Part shown: one piece after another, positions 9,009-17,862 of the stretch
Layout of the letters: every line of letters begins with the position of its first letter
How positions within the stretch are numbered: the stretch's first letter is position 1
Origin: an uncultured Bacteroidales bacterium
Lineage (GTDB): Bacteria; Bacteroidota; Bacteroidia; Bacteroidales; Muribaculaceae
Assembly: GCA_905210435.1 (NCBI GenBank)
Contig: CAJLWO010000006.1
Span: 1 to 64,000 of the forward strand
Reading direction: 5' to 3'
DNA: 64,000 nucleotides
Translations under genes and position numbers: made by a program
The notes under the pieces: model-generated
What the model was told of the DNA's origin: nothing
Databases searched by the model: none
Seen by the model: the letters and a program-made list of their open reading frames with translations, nothing else

Positions 9009-9866
9009 ATGGAGATAATAAGAACAGTCAATAATATCTCGGAGCTATGCGCCCGAGCCCGCAAAGAGGGTAAAACCATCGGCCTCGTGCCTACAATGGG
9101 TGCGCTCCACGCCGGACATATCTCGCTTATCGAACGTGCCCGCAAGGAAAACGATATCGTAGTGGTAAGCATATTTGTCAACCCGACACAATTCAACAAC
9201 CCGGAGGACCTGCGCACTTATCCGCGTACTGAAGAGGCTGACTGCGAAAAGCTTGTAGCTGCCGGAGTAGACTATGCGTTCATACCCTCGGTCGAGGAAA
9301 TATATCCCGAGGAGGATACTCGAGTATTTGATCTCGGACCGGTCGCCGAGGTAATGGAAGGCGCTATGCGTCCCGGTCATTTCAATGGAGTGGCACAGAT
9401 TGTAAGCCGTCTGTTTGCAATGACCGGTCCCACACGTGCATATTTCGGCGAAAAGGATTTCCAGCAGATTGCAGTCATACGACGCATGGCCGAACTTGAA
9501 GGATTTGACAATCTCGAAATAATAGCATGTCCTATCAAACGTGAAGCCGACGGACTTGCTCTCAGTTCGCGCAACGTGCGGCTGACGCCCCAACAACGCG
9601 AGGTAGCGCCCATCATACACGCCACTTTGGAATTAAGCTCACGGAAAGCACCCTCTCAAAATGTAGAGCAGACGATAAAGGCTGTCGTTGACAAAATCAA
9701 TTCATACGAGGATATGGAAGTGGAATACTATCAGATTGTCAATCCTCTTACCATGCAGCCTATTGCCGACTGGAGCGAGGCTCCCGACGGAATTGCGGTC
9801 GGCTGTATAACTGTCTATCTTGGAGATGTACGTCTTATTGACAACATAAAATATACTGTAAAGTAA
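9009..9866 (+). CDS. panC: Pantoate-beta-alanine ligase
   Basis: This 285-aa cytosolic enzyme condenses pantoate and beta-alanine with ATP to form pantothenate, the coenzyme A precursor. Motifs are the nucleotide-binding PTMGALHAGHISLIERA, FVNPTQFN, the FGEKDFQQ active-site region and LSSRNVRL. The frame opens at 8967, but that would put the start before the expected transcription start, so the ATG at 9009 is chosen. The stop overlaps the panD start (TAATG), which indicates translational coupling. panB is not in the window. Confidence 0.95.
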   Translation: MEIIRTVNNISELCARARKEGKTIGLVPTMGALHAGHISLIERARKENDIVVVSIFVNPTQFNNPEDLRTYPRTEEADCEKLVAAGVDYAFIPSVEEIYPEEDTRVFDLGPVAEVMEGAMRPGHFNGVAQIVSRLFAMTGPTRAYFGEKDFQQIAVIRRMAELEGFDNLEIIACPIKREADGLALSSRNVRLTPQQREVAPIIHATLELSSRKAPSQNVEQTIKAVVDKINSYEDMEVEYYQIVNPLTMQPIADWSEAPDGIAVGCITVYLGDVRLIDNIKYTVK

Positions 9867-10222
9867 TGGTTCAGGTACAACTCGTAAAATCAAAGATACA
9901 TCGCGTGACGGTAACAGAGGCGCGTCTTGACTATATCGGCAGCATTACCATAGACGAAGAGCTGATGGAAGCTGCGAATATATTTGAGGGAGAGCGTGTA
10001 TATATCGTCAACAATAACAACGGAGAACGGTTTGACACCTACACTATCAAAGGTGAACGCGGCTCGGGAGTAATATGTCTGAACGGCGCCGCAGCCCGCA
10101 AGGTACAGCCCGGCGACATAGTCATAATTATGGCATACGCCATCGTGCCAATCGACGAAGCGAAAGACTTCAAGCCCACCGTCATCTTCCCCGACACAGC
10201 GACAAACAGAATTATTAAGTAA
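9866..10222 (+). CDS. panD: Aspartate 1-decarboxylase proenzyme
   Basis: This 118-aa pyruvoyl enzyme makes beta-alanine from aspartate for pantothenate synthesis. The self-cleavage site is the G-S pair in LDYIGSITID (G24-S25 region), which yields the pyruvoyl group on the alpha chain. Y58-type and late conserved blocks RGSGVICLNGAAARKVQPGD are present. It overlaps panC by one base, and ffh follows after 21 bp, so all three could be on one transcript. Confidence 0.95.
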   Translation: MVQVQLVKSKIHRVTVTEARLDYIGSITIDEELMEAANIFEGERVYIVNNNNGERFDTYTIKGERGSGVICLNGAAARKVQPGDIVIIMAYAIVPIDEAKDFKPTVIFPDTATNRIIK

Positions 10223-10243
10223 TACCATACCCCATTTCAATAT

Positions 10244-11581
10244 ATGTTTGAAAATCTAAGCGAGAAACTTGAACGCAGTTTTAAGATACTTAAAGGCCAA
10301 GGAAAAATTTCGGAAATAAACGTTGCGGAAACATTGAAAGATGTGCGCCGCGCGCTCCTTGACGCCGACGTAAACTATAAAGTAGCCAAGACTTTTACCG
10401 ATACCGTCAAGACAAAGGCTATCGGTCAGAACGTAATCAACGCCATCAAGCCGCAGGAGCTGATGGTCAAAATCGTTCATGACGAGCTGGCTGCCCTTAT
10501 GGGCGGAGAGACCGCACAGGTCAACCTTTCCGGCAATCCCACGGTCATACTCATGTCGGGTCTGCAAGGCTCCGGTAAGACTACGTTCTCCGGAAAGCTC
10601 GCCAAGAAGCTCAAAAGCGAAAAGGGTAAACGACCCTTGCTCGTGGCATGCGACGTATATCGTCCCGCCGCTATCGAGCAGCTGAAAGTGCTCGCCGGAC
10701 AGATTGATGTGCCCGTATATACCGAAGACGGTAATAAAAACCCCGTTGAAATCGCGGAGAATGCTATAAAATACGCTAAGCTCAATCATCTTGATCTCGT
10801 AATTGTCGATACGGCCGGACGTCTGGCTGTCGACGAACAGATGATGAACGAGATTGCAGCTATCAAAAAAGCCATCAAACCGCAGGAAACACTGTTTGTC
10901 GTTGACTCGATGACCGGTCAGGATGCTGTCAATACCGCCAAGGAATTCAATGACCGGCTTGATTTTGACGGCGTAGTCCTCACCAAACTTGACGGTGACA
11001 CCCGAGGCGGTGCAGCCCTCTCGATACGCACGGTAGTGACCAAACCTATCAAATTCGTAGGTACGGGAGAGAAACTCGACGCAGTCGATCTGTTTCACCC
11101 CTCGCGTATGGCCGACCGTATTCTCGGCATGGGCGATATCGTATCTCTTGTGGAAAAAGCACAGCAGCAATTCGATGAGAAGCAGGCATTGGAACTTCAG
11201 CGCAAAATAGCAAAGAACCAGTTTAATTTCAACGACTTCCTCGCCCAGATACAGCAAATCAAAAAAATGGGCAATCTGAAGGAGCTCGCATCGATGATTC
11301 CGGGCGTAGGAAAGCAGATAAAGGATATGGACATCGACGACAACGCGTTCAAGAGCGTTGAAGCCATAATCGGTTCGATGACAGCCGCCGAACGCCAGAA
11401 TCCGGCCATCATAAACGGCAGCCGCCGCAAACGTATCGCCAAAGGTTCCGGGACATCGCTTCAGGAAGTCAACCGCCTCCTGACTCAGTTTGAGCAGACT
11501 CAGAAAATGATGAAAGCCGCTACATCAAAAAATCCGCTTAAGGCTATGAATGCAATGCGCCAGATGCGCCGCGGACGTTAA
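10244..11581 (+). CDS. ffh: Signal recognition particle protein Ffh
   Basis: This 445-aa GTPase binds 4.5S RNA and signal peptides and delivers ribosomes to FtsY at the membrane. Order: N-terminal helical bundle (1-90); G domain with GLQGSGKTT near residue 107, DVYRPAA, DTAGR and TKLDGD; then the M domain with a methionine-rich C terminus (about 330-445). Length is normal. It is followed by folD after 28 bp. The long opposite-strand frame here is a codon-bias shadow. Confidence 0.97.
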   Translation: MFENLSEKLERSFKILKGQGKISEINVAETLKDVRRALLDADVNYKVAKTFTDTVKTKAIGQNVINAIKPQELMVKIVHDELAALMGGETAQVNLSGNPTVILMSGLQGSGKTTFSGKLAKKLKSEKGKRPLLVACDVYRPAAIEQLKVLAGQIDVPVYTEDGNKNPVEIAENAIKYAKLNHLDLVIVDTAGRLAVDEQMMNEIAAIKKAIKPQETLFVVDSMTGQDAVNTAKEFNDRLDFDGVVLTKLDGDTRGGAALSIRTVVTKPIKFVGTGEKLDAVDLFHPSRMADRILGMGDIVSLVEKAQQQFDEKQALELQRKIAKNQFNFNDFLAQIQQIKKMGNLKELASMIPGVGKQIKDMDIDDNAFKSVEAIIGSMTAAERQNPAIINGSRRKRIAKGSGTSLQEVNRLLTQFEQTQKMMKAATSKNPLKAMNAMRQMRRGR

Positions 11582-11609
11582 GTAAAATTATAATTCAAAG
11601 AGATATTAT

Positions 11610-12491
11610 ATGCAACTAATCGACGGTAAGAAAATTTCGCAGCAGCTCAAGGAAGAAATCGCTGCACAGGTTGAGAATATGGTGGCAGCAGGATGTCGTC
11701 GTCCGCATCTTGCAGCCGTACTGGTGGGCCACGACGGCGGTTCCGAGACATACGTAGCCAATAAAGTAAAAGCCTGCGAGGCTTGCGGTTTCAAGTCAAC
11801 CCTTATCCGCCGCGAAGACGACATCACCGAGGATGAGTTGCTTTCGATTGTCGATTCCCTTAATAAAGACCCGGAAGTCGACGGCTTCATAGTGCAGTTG
11901 CCGCTTCCTAAACATATATCGGAGCAAAAAGTGATAGAAGCCATTGATTACAGAAAAGATGTCGACGGCTTCCATCCGATTAATGTCGGCCGCCAGTCGA
12001 TTGGCCTGCCATGTTTCCATTCGGCTACTCCTGCCGGCATTCTCGAACTTCTCGCCCGCTATGAAATACCGACCAAAGGGAAACATTGCGTAGTACTCGG
12101 ACGAAGCAATATCGTCGGCAAACCTGTTGCAACCCTGATGATGCAGAAAGGCTATCCCGGCAACGCAACCGTCACCGTATGCCATTCGGCCACTCCCGAC
12201 ATAAAAGAGATATGCCGCACAGCCGATATTATAATTGCAGCCCTGGGACAGCCCGGATTTGTAACGGCCGACATGGTGAAAGACGGCGCAACCATTATTG
12301 ATGTCGGTACAACCCGCGTGCCCGATGCTTCGAGAAAAAGCGGATTCCGTCTATGCGGCGATGTAGATTTCGAAAATGTCGCGCCTAAATGTGCATATAT
12401 CACTCCGGTGCCGGGCGGCGTGGGACCAATGACAATCGCCTCCCTTATGAAGAATACCCTTCTTGCCGCCGACGGGCAGTTATTTAAATAA
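11610..12491 (+). CDS. folD: Bifunctional methylenetetrahydrofolate dehydrogenase/cyclohydrolase
   Basis: This 293-aa enzyme interconverts 5,10-methylene-THF and 10-formyl-THF with NADP. Motifs: SETYVANKVKACEACG with the catalytic lysine, the folate loop DGFIVQLPLPKH, KDVDGFHP, the Rossmann VVLGRSNIVGKPVA, and the C-terminal TPVPGGVGPMTIASLM. It is cytosolic and one-carbon related. The CapA-like gene starts 49 bp later. Confidence 0.96.
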   Translation: MQLIDGKKISQQLKEEIAAQVENMVAAGCRRPHLAAVLVGHDGGSETYVANKVKACEACGFKSTLIRREDDITEDELLSIVDSLNKDPEVDGFIVQLPLPKHISEQKVIEAIDYRKDVDGFHPINVGRQSIGLPCFHSATPAGILELLARYEIPTKGKHCVVLGRSNIVGKPVATLMMQKGYPGNATVTVCHSATPDIKEICRTADIIIAALGQPGFVTADMVKDGATIIDVGTTRVPDASRKSGFRLCGDVDFENVAPKCAYITPVPGGVGPMTIASLMKNTLLAADGQLFK

Positions 12492-12540
12492 CACCAGGCA
12501 CGAAATAACCAGTTTTAGAAATTTCAACCGGTAGTTCCCG

Positions 12541-13668
12541 ATGCTTCTTTCGTTAATCGCAAGCCTGTCAAAGACGGTCTTGGCCGTTCTGACGCAAACC
12601 GAAGCCGTTCTGCTTTTTGCCGGCGATGCCATGCAGCATAAGGCTCAGCTTGACGCGGCTTCGTGCGGTGACGGCACTTACAGTTTCACGGAATGTTTCG
12701 AACCGGTAAAAGAGATTGTCAGCAACGCGGATTACGCTATTGTCAATCTGGAGACTCCGCTTGGAGGACGCCCCTACCGCGGCTACCCTTGCTTCAATGC
12801 TCCCGACAGCTATGCGGAAGCTCTTGCCCAAAGCGGGTTCGACCTGTTCCTTACGGCCAACAATCATACGCTTGACGCTCGCGACCGCGGGCTGAAACGT
12901 ACGGTCGCGACTCTCGATTCAATGACTATATCGCATATCGGGACATATAAAAACGCGTCTTCCCGTGCGAAAGAAATCCCCTTTGTCGTAAATATAAAGG
13001 GATTTAAAGTCGGATTTCTTAATTACACTTACGGGACAAACGGAATAGAAGTTCAAGGCGATGCCGTAGTCGATTATATCAATCGGGAAGTCATAGCCGG
13101 AGATATTATCGCCACGCGCAATGCGGGAGCGGAAATACTGTGTGTTGCAGTACATTGGGGCGATGAATACAAACTATTGCCCAACAACAGCCAGAAAAGT
13201 CTTGCAAAATGGCTGTGTGACCAAGGTGTCGATATAATATTCGGCGGTCATCCGCATGTCATACAGCCGATGGAACTGGTCGACAATCCGGCTACGGGCC
13301 GCAAGACAGCCATATTCTATTCCCTCGGCAACTTCATATCCAATATGAAGACACGCGATACACGGGGAGGAGCCGTATCACGCGTGACTTTAAAACGAGA
13401 TCAAGCAGGACGTGCCTACGTAGATAATCTGAGCTATCAGCTGGTATTTACCGTACCTCCTACAAAACCGGGTACTAACTTTGTGCTCTACCCTGCCGAC
13501 CACGCCGTGTTCACGTCGACTCCTGTGCCCGAGCAAACCTCCGGCGAGACAACAATGACACCACTCCCCGCATCGGTAATATCAAACAGGGATGCGTTCG
13601 TATCATCGGCGAGCAAAATATTCGACAGTCACAATAAAAACGTAACAGCTTATAATGCAACCAGATAA
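12541..13668 (+). CDS. CapA family metallophosphatase-like protein
   Basis: This 375-aa protein has the CapA/PgsA fold, a calcineurin-like metal site best known from poly-gamma-glutamate capsule synthesis. Visible motifs: FAGDAMQH near residue 27, NLETPLGG, the paired-His region LTANNHTLD, VHWGDEY, and GGHPHVIQPME. A short hydrophobic N terminus suggests export or membrane anchoring. No capB, capC or capE neighbours are present, so a capsule role is not supported here. The C-terminal 60 residues are low in conserved features. Confidence 0.82.
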   Translation: MLLSLIASLSKTVLAVLTQTEAVLLFAGDAMQHKAQLDAASCGDGTYSFTECFEPVKEIVSNADYAIVNLETPLGGRPYRGYPCFNAPDSYAEALAQSGFDLFLTANNHTLDARDRGLKRTVATLDSMTISHIGTYKNASSRAKEIPFVVNIKGFKVGFLNYTYGTNGIEVQGDAVVDYINREVIAGDIIATRNAGAEILCVAVHWGDEYKLLPNNSQKSLAKWLCDQGVDIIFGGHPHVIQPMELVDNPATGRKTAIFYSLGNFISNMKTRDTRGGAVSRVTLKRDQAGRAYVDNLSYQLVFTVPPTKPGTNFVLYPADHAVFTSTPVPEQTSGETTMTPLPASVISNRDAFVSSASKIFDSHNKNVTAYNATR

Positions 13669-13733
13669 TAAGTATGTCGAATTTTTACGCAAATTAAAAG
13701 CATATTTCAGTGTAAAAATTTTAACCAAAAGTA

Positions 13734-13763
13734 TTGCGAATTAAAAAATTATTCGTACCTTTG
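13734..13763 (+). promoter_or_regulatory. Promoter of the tRNA-His gene
   Basis: TTG at 13734-13736, 19-nt spacer, then TACCTTTG at 13756-13763, a textbook Bacteroidota arrangement. The mature tRNA begins 71 bp downstream. Confidence 0.7.
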
Positions 13764-13834
13764 CAGCGTTGAAATCAAAATCACAAGTCAACAACTAAAG
13801 ATTTCAAGTGAATTTGAGATTAACATATACAGAT

Positions 13835-13909
<75 letters not shown>

Positions 13910-13920
13910 CCCAAAATTTC

Positions 13921-13949
13921 AAGCTGTCTAACTTTTTAGGCAGCTTTTT
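13921..13949 (+). terminator. Intrinsic terminator after tRNA-His
   Basis: Arms AAGCTGTCTA and TAGGCAGCTT pair with one wobble around a six-base loop, followed by a T-run. Confidence 0.85.
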
Positions 13950-13988
13950 GTTTAATTACAAGAAACGTATTTCCAACTATAAGATACC

Positions 13989-14576
13989 ATGCTTCAGTTC
14001 ATAACATCCGCGTCAGTCAAATACAGTATTGCAGAAGAAGCCCAGATGGCCATCGAGGGCGGTTGCCTTTGGATTCAGGTTTCGCAAAGCCTGCCTGAGA
14101 ATACCACGCAAAAGGAAGTTCTTCAGGAGCTACAGCCCATGTGCGAAGAAAGCGAAGTGTTCCTGATGGCCGACTCGGATGTGGAGCTTGCCAAGGAAAT
14201 GCGCATACATGGAGTGCACCTGAAAAAAGACGATATGAAGCCTGCCGAAGCGCGCGAACTGCTCGGGCCACACGCCGTAATCGGTGTTGACGCCGACACG
14301 GCTGCCGACATCATTGCGCTGAGAGGTCTTGACATTGACTATGCAGTGCTTGATTTCGACGACCGGCACGGCATTCCGACCATACGCGAGATTGTAAACG
14401 AGGTCAGAAAAGAGAAAGTTGAAATACATATCGTAGCGAGAGGACGCTTTTCACATACTGAGCTTTCAGAATTGAAACAGGCCGGTGTCAACGGATTTGC
14501 CGTTTCACGACAGATTACCGATGCTCCCGACCCCGTTGCCGCCACTGCAGAGATACTGAACGCCATAAGTCGTTAG
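13989..14576 (+). CDS. ThiE/TenI-like thiamine phosphate synthase homologue
   Basis: This 195-aa TIM-barrel protein belongs to the thiamine phosphate synthase/TenI superfamily. The MLQFITS start, GGCLWIQVSQ, the block MRIHGVHLKKDDM and the late AGVNGFAVSRQI follow the family plan. True synthases carry an arginine-rich IQLR, a DR pair, an HLGQ-D motif and an AIGGI phosphate loop. Here these read IQVS, ADS, HLKKDD and VARGRF, so several substrate-contact residues differ. It may be a divergent or non-thiamine enzyme. No thiamine genes and no THI-box-like leader are nearby. Confidence 0.65.
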   Translation: MLQFITSASVKYSIAEEAQMAIEGGCLWIQVSQSLPENTTQKEVLQELQPMCEESEVFLMADSDVELAKEMRIHGVHLKKDDMKPAEARELLGPHAVIGVDADTAADIIALRGLDIDYAVLDFDDRHGIPTIREIVNEVRKEKVEIHIVARGRFSHTELSELKQAGVNGFAVSRQITDAPDPVAATAEILNAISR

Positions 14577-14629
14577 TCCGTTACTTCCGCGTCTGTTCAC
14601 GTTATCCTCCGACCAGTCAACCCAATCCA

Positions 14630-15649
14630 TTGATGGAATTAGGCAGCCGCAGTAAACTCATGCTTAAAATCCTTATTCCGGTAGCAATCGGGATAGGTGT
14701 TATCGTATGGCTTTTCGGCCGCGAGTTTGACATAAACACCCTCAGGGAAATAAAATTCACGCCGGAAGTCGTGACGGGACTTTTGCTTGCGCTGTTGTCG
14801 GTATTCGGCCGCGACTTCGGTCTGGCATGGCGGTTTCATCTCCTCTCCGACCGCAGGCTGTCATGGAAATCGTCGGCCAAGGTTACAATGCTTTGCGAGT
14901 TTACCTCGGCCATCACCCCTACTTCGGTCGGCGGAAGCGCATTGTCAATGGTGTTCATGCAACGCGAGGGAATAAAACTCGGGCGCGCCACGGCCATCAC
15001 ATTGACCACACTGATGCTCGACGAAGGTTTCTTCATGATATTCTGTCCGCTGCTTTTCATTCTGATTCCACCGTCATCCCTGTTCGGATTCGCCCATGGT
15101 GCGGCGGCACACGACTTGCAGGTGCTGTTCTGGATTGTCTACGGTGTGTTGTGCCTGATTACAATCGTGCTGTATATCGGCATTTTTAAATCACCGGCCA
15201 CTATCGCCATGATTCTTTCCAAAATATTTTCCCTCCCTATATTACGCCGATGGCGAAAATCGATAGACGAGCTCAACGAAAGCCTCATTTCCACTTCCGG
15301 AGAATTGCGGGGAAAACCGCTGAAATGGTGGGCTGCTCCGATTGCCGCCACAGTCGTTTCATGGATTTCACGTTTTGCGGTAGTCAATGCGCTGATGCTC
15401 GCGTTCATACCCGAGGCCGACCAGCTGACAGTCTTAGGACGCCAGTTCGTCGTATGGGCATTGCTGACCTTCACCCCGACTCCCGGCGGAAGCGGAGTCA
15501 GCGAGATGCTTTTCAAGACATATTATTCCGACTTCATTTCCGGACCGATAATGATGGTAATAGCCATAATTTGGCGAATATTCACATATTATGTATATTT
15601 GCTAATCGGTTTCTGTATGATACCGACACTCTTAAAATCAAAGAAATGA
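14630..15649 (+). CDS. UPF0104/YbhN-like flippase-type membrane protein
   Basis: This 339-aa polytopic protein is of the lysylphosphatidylglycerol-synthase transmembrane family (UPF0104, YbhN). About eight hydrophobic helices are visible. Family signatures are the EFTSAITPTSVGGSALSM block near residues 91-108 and the late FTPTPGGSGVSEM block near 281-293, both Gly/Pro-rich segments linked with lipid flipping. There is no catalytic synthetase domain. Its stop overlaps the kdsB start (ATGA), so it is coupled to a lipopolysaccharide gene. Confidence 0.82.
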   Translation: MMELGSRSKLMLKILIPVAIGIGVIVWLFGREFDINTLREIKFTPEVVTGLLLALLSVFGRDFGLAWRFHLLSDRRLSWKSSAKVTMLCEFTSAITPTSVGGSALSMVFMQREGIKLGRATAITLTTLMLDEGFFMIFCPLLFILIPPSSLFGFAHGAAAHDLQVLFWIVYGVLCLITIVLYIGIFKSPATIAMILSKIFSLPILRRWRKSIDELNESLISTSGELRGKPLKWWAAPIAATVVSWISRFAVVNALMLAFIPEADQLTVLGRQFVVWALLTFTPTPGGSGVSEMLFKTYYSDFISGPIMMVIAIIWRIFTYYVYLLIGFCMIPTLLKSKK

Positions 15650-16416
15650 ACAATCTCACATTCACAGCAATAATTCCCGCGCGCTACGCTTCGACGCGTT
15701 TTCCGGGCAAACCTCTCGCCCGCATCGGAGCCCAAAGCATGATAAGCCGTGTATATGGCCAAGTAAAAAAAGCGGTCGACGATGTCTGGGTAGCCACCGA
15801 CGACCAGCGCATCTACGATGAATGCACCCGTATCGGCGCCAATGTGGTGATGACATCGCCCGACCACCCGAGCGGTACCGACCGTATCAACGAAGCCGTG
15901 CGGCTCATCGGCTGTAAGTCAGATGTAGTGATAAACGTACAGGGCGACGAACCGTTTATCAATCCACAGCAGATTACCGACCTGAAATCATGCTTCGACG
16001 ATGCCGATACGCATATAGCGACACTGGCTCGCAAATTTGACGCCGCCAAAGGGTTCGAGGCTCTCTTCGACCCCAACCTGGTGAAAGTTGTTTTTTCCCG
16101 AAATATGCAGGCGCTCTATTTCTCGCGTTCGATTATCCCGTACGTGAGAGGGGCGGAATGGAAGGAATGGCTGGACAAAACCACATTCTATTCCCACGTC
16201 GGCGTCTATGCCTATCGGCGCGAAGTCCTCTCGCAGGTCACGGCACTCCCCCGTTCAAGCCATGAAATCGCTGAATCACTCGAGCAGTTGCGCTGGCTTG
16301 ACAACGGATACAAAATCAAGGTAGCCGTAACTGAGCATCCGACAATAGGTATCGACACTCCCGCCGACCTTGAGGCGGCAATTAAATTCGCATCTGAAAA
16401 CAATCTGCTCGATTAG
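15646..16416 (+). CDS. kdsB: 3-deoxy-manno-octulosonate cytidylyltransferase
   Basis: This 256-aa enzyme activates Kdo as CMP-Kdo for lipid A core assembly. The nucleotide loop IIPARYASTRFPGKPL, VWVATDD, the sugar site HPSGTDRINEA, NVQGDEPF, HVGVYAYRR and the C-terminal GIDTPADLEAA are all present. The frame extends 396 bp upstream inside the preceding gene, but the ATG in the ATGA overlap gives the exact family N terminus. The M16-like gene begins 5 bp after the stop. Confidence 0.96.
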   Translation: MNNLTFTAIIPARYASTRFPGKPLARIGAQSMISRVYGQVKKAVDDVWVATDDQRIYDECTRIGANVVMTSPDHPSGTDRINEAVRLIGCKSDVVINVQGDEPFINPQQITDLKSCFDDADTHIATLARKFDAAKGFEALFDPNLVKVVFSRNMQALYFSRSIIPYVRGAEWKEWLDKTTFYSHVGVYAYRREVLSQVTALPRSSHEIAESLEQLRWLDNGYKIKVAVTEHPTIGIDTPADLEAAIKFASENNLLD

Positions 16417-16421
16417 TCCCA

Positions 16422-17723
16422 ATGACCACTTCCATCGACCGCACCAAAGAACCGCCCGTAAAAGGATTTCCGCCACTCGTAATACCGCATCCAGTAGTCA
16501 CACGTCTCCCCAACGGAATCGAGCTGTATGCCCTTGATGCCGGCGACCAGCCAATCAACCGCATCACGGTCAGCTATTCCTCCGGACTCATGGAGACACC
16601 CGTGCCCGACGCGCTCCAGTTGGCGACGCAACTGCTGCGGGAAGGAACCGCATTATATTCAGGCAGCCTGATTTCAGAAACTCTCGACTATCACGGCGCG
16701 TGGCTGAAAAGCGAGGCTTTATCACACAACACCTCGGTAGCCCTATGGTCGCTCAATAAGTCGACAGTCAGCCTTCTGCCATTATTGAAGGAGATACTTT
16801 GCTCGCCGGTCTTTCCTGAGAAAGAGTTCATGACTCTGCGCGACAAGCATAAGGCCCGCTACCTGCTGTCGCAAAAAAACGTCTCATACGTGGCGTCGCA
16901 GATTGACAAGAAGATGGTATTCGGCGAAAAGCATCCTATGTGCCGCACGCTCAATGCCGATGAGATAGACGCGCTTACTGATGATGACATACGCGCAGCC
17001 TATACCCTCGCATTCTCACAGGCGCCTAAAGTGTTTGTGACAGGCGACATCTCAGAAATTCTTCCGGAGATAACCGATTTCTTCGCCCGGCTTGATTATA
17101 CGGAAACTCCGGACTCCACTCTGCGTGTCATACCGATGGGACCTCTTCACGGAGGGAGAACCGAGACCTGCGACGTGGATACCGAACATCAGGCCGCGAT
17201 TGCCATATCCATCCAGACAATCGACCGCACCCATCCCGACTATATCCCGCTGCGGCTTGCGGTAATGGCCCTTGGCGGATACTTCGGAAGCCGACTCATG
17301 GCCAATATCCGCGAGGAGAAAGGCTACACTTACGGCATACAGGCCAACCTGCTCGGCTACCGCGAGGGGGGCGTAATATCCGTACTCACAAACACAGCTC
17401 CGCAATATGTCGAGCCTGTCATCGCGGAGGTAAAAAAAGAGATGCTCCGCATGTGCGACGAGCTGATGCCCGACGAAGAACTTTCCATTGTCAGGAACAA
17501 CGCAATGACTTCGCTTGCAGCCATCCTCGATACGCCGTTCTCCATCATGGACCATCATATCTCACATTTCCACACGGGTACTCCGCCAAACTATTTCGAA
17601 AAACAGATTGAAGCCGTCAACTCCCTGACATCAACCGAAATAATGCGTCTGGCAAAGCAATATTTCAAAATTGATGACATGCTGGTATCAGTCGCGCGTC
17701 CGGCAGCGAGACAGCCGTCATGA
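16422..17723 (+). CDS. M16-fold insulinase-like protein lacking the zinc motif
   Basis: This 433-aa protein has both halves of the pitrilysin/processing-peptidase fold. The C-terminal half carries the typical IREEKGYTYGI substrate loop near residues 296-306. The N-terminal half, where active members carry H-x-x-E-H, reads DALQLATQLLREGT, so no zinc site exists. Such subunits normally pair with an active partner or have a structural or substrate-binding role. No active M16 gene lies in the window, and there is no signal peptide. It follows kdsB by 5 bp, probably on the same transcript. Confidence 0.82.
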   Translation: MTTSIDRTKEPPVKGFPPLVIPHPVVTRLPNGIELYALDAGDQPINRITVSYSSGLMETPVPDALQLATQLLREGTALYSGSLISETLDYHGAWLKSEALSHNTSVALWSLNKSTVSLLPLLKEILCSPVFPEKEFMTLRDKHKARYLLSQKNVSYVASQIDKKMVFGEKHPMCRTLNADEIDALTDDDIRAAYTLAFSQAPKVFVTGDISEILPEITDFFARLDYTETPDSTLRVIPMGPLHGGRTETCDVDTEHQAAIAISIQTIDRTHPDYIPLRLAVMALGGYFGSRLMANIREEKGYTYGIQANLLGYREGGVISVLTNTAPQYVEPVIAEVKKEMLRMCDELMPDEELSIVRNNAMTSLAAILDTPFSIMDHHISHFHTGTPPNYFEKQIEAVNSLTSTEIMRLAKQYFKIDDMLVSVARPAARQPS

Positions 17724-17807
17724 AATACCGGGTAAAAATTTATTAAATTTTGCCGTGTCATTGTTAAAAAATACAAGCAAAATATCCTCTTTTTGCTATT
17801 TTATTTG

Positions 17808-17815
17808 TAACTTTG
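17808..17815 (+). promoter_or_regulatory. -7 box of the pfp promoter
   Basis: TAACTTTG fits TAnnTTTG and lies 47 bp before the start codon. No -33 TTG is correctly spaced. Confidence 0.5.
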
Positions 17816-17862
17816 TGGAAAGTTTCCAACGTAATATATTTCTAACTATCAAAAAATAAAAC

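Noticed and set aside
10256..11257. Minus-strand 333-aa frame opposite ffh
   Set aside because: Shadow of ffh: the ffh protein motifs are intact on the plus strand, and the opposite frame has no recognisable domain.
13950..13988. TPP riboswitch ahead of the ThiE-like gene
   Set aside because: The gap is 39 bp and lacks the conserved THI-box sequence.
15250..15645. Long N-terminal extension of kdsB
   Set aside because: The extra 132 residues would overlap the flippase-like gene and lack similarity; the ATG in the ATGA overlap gives the exact family start.
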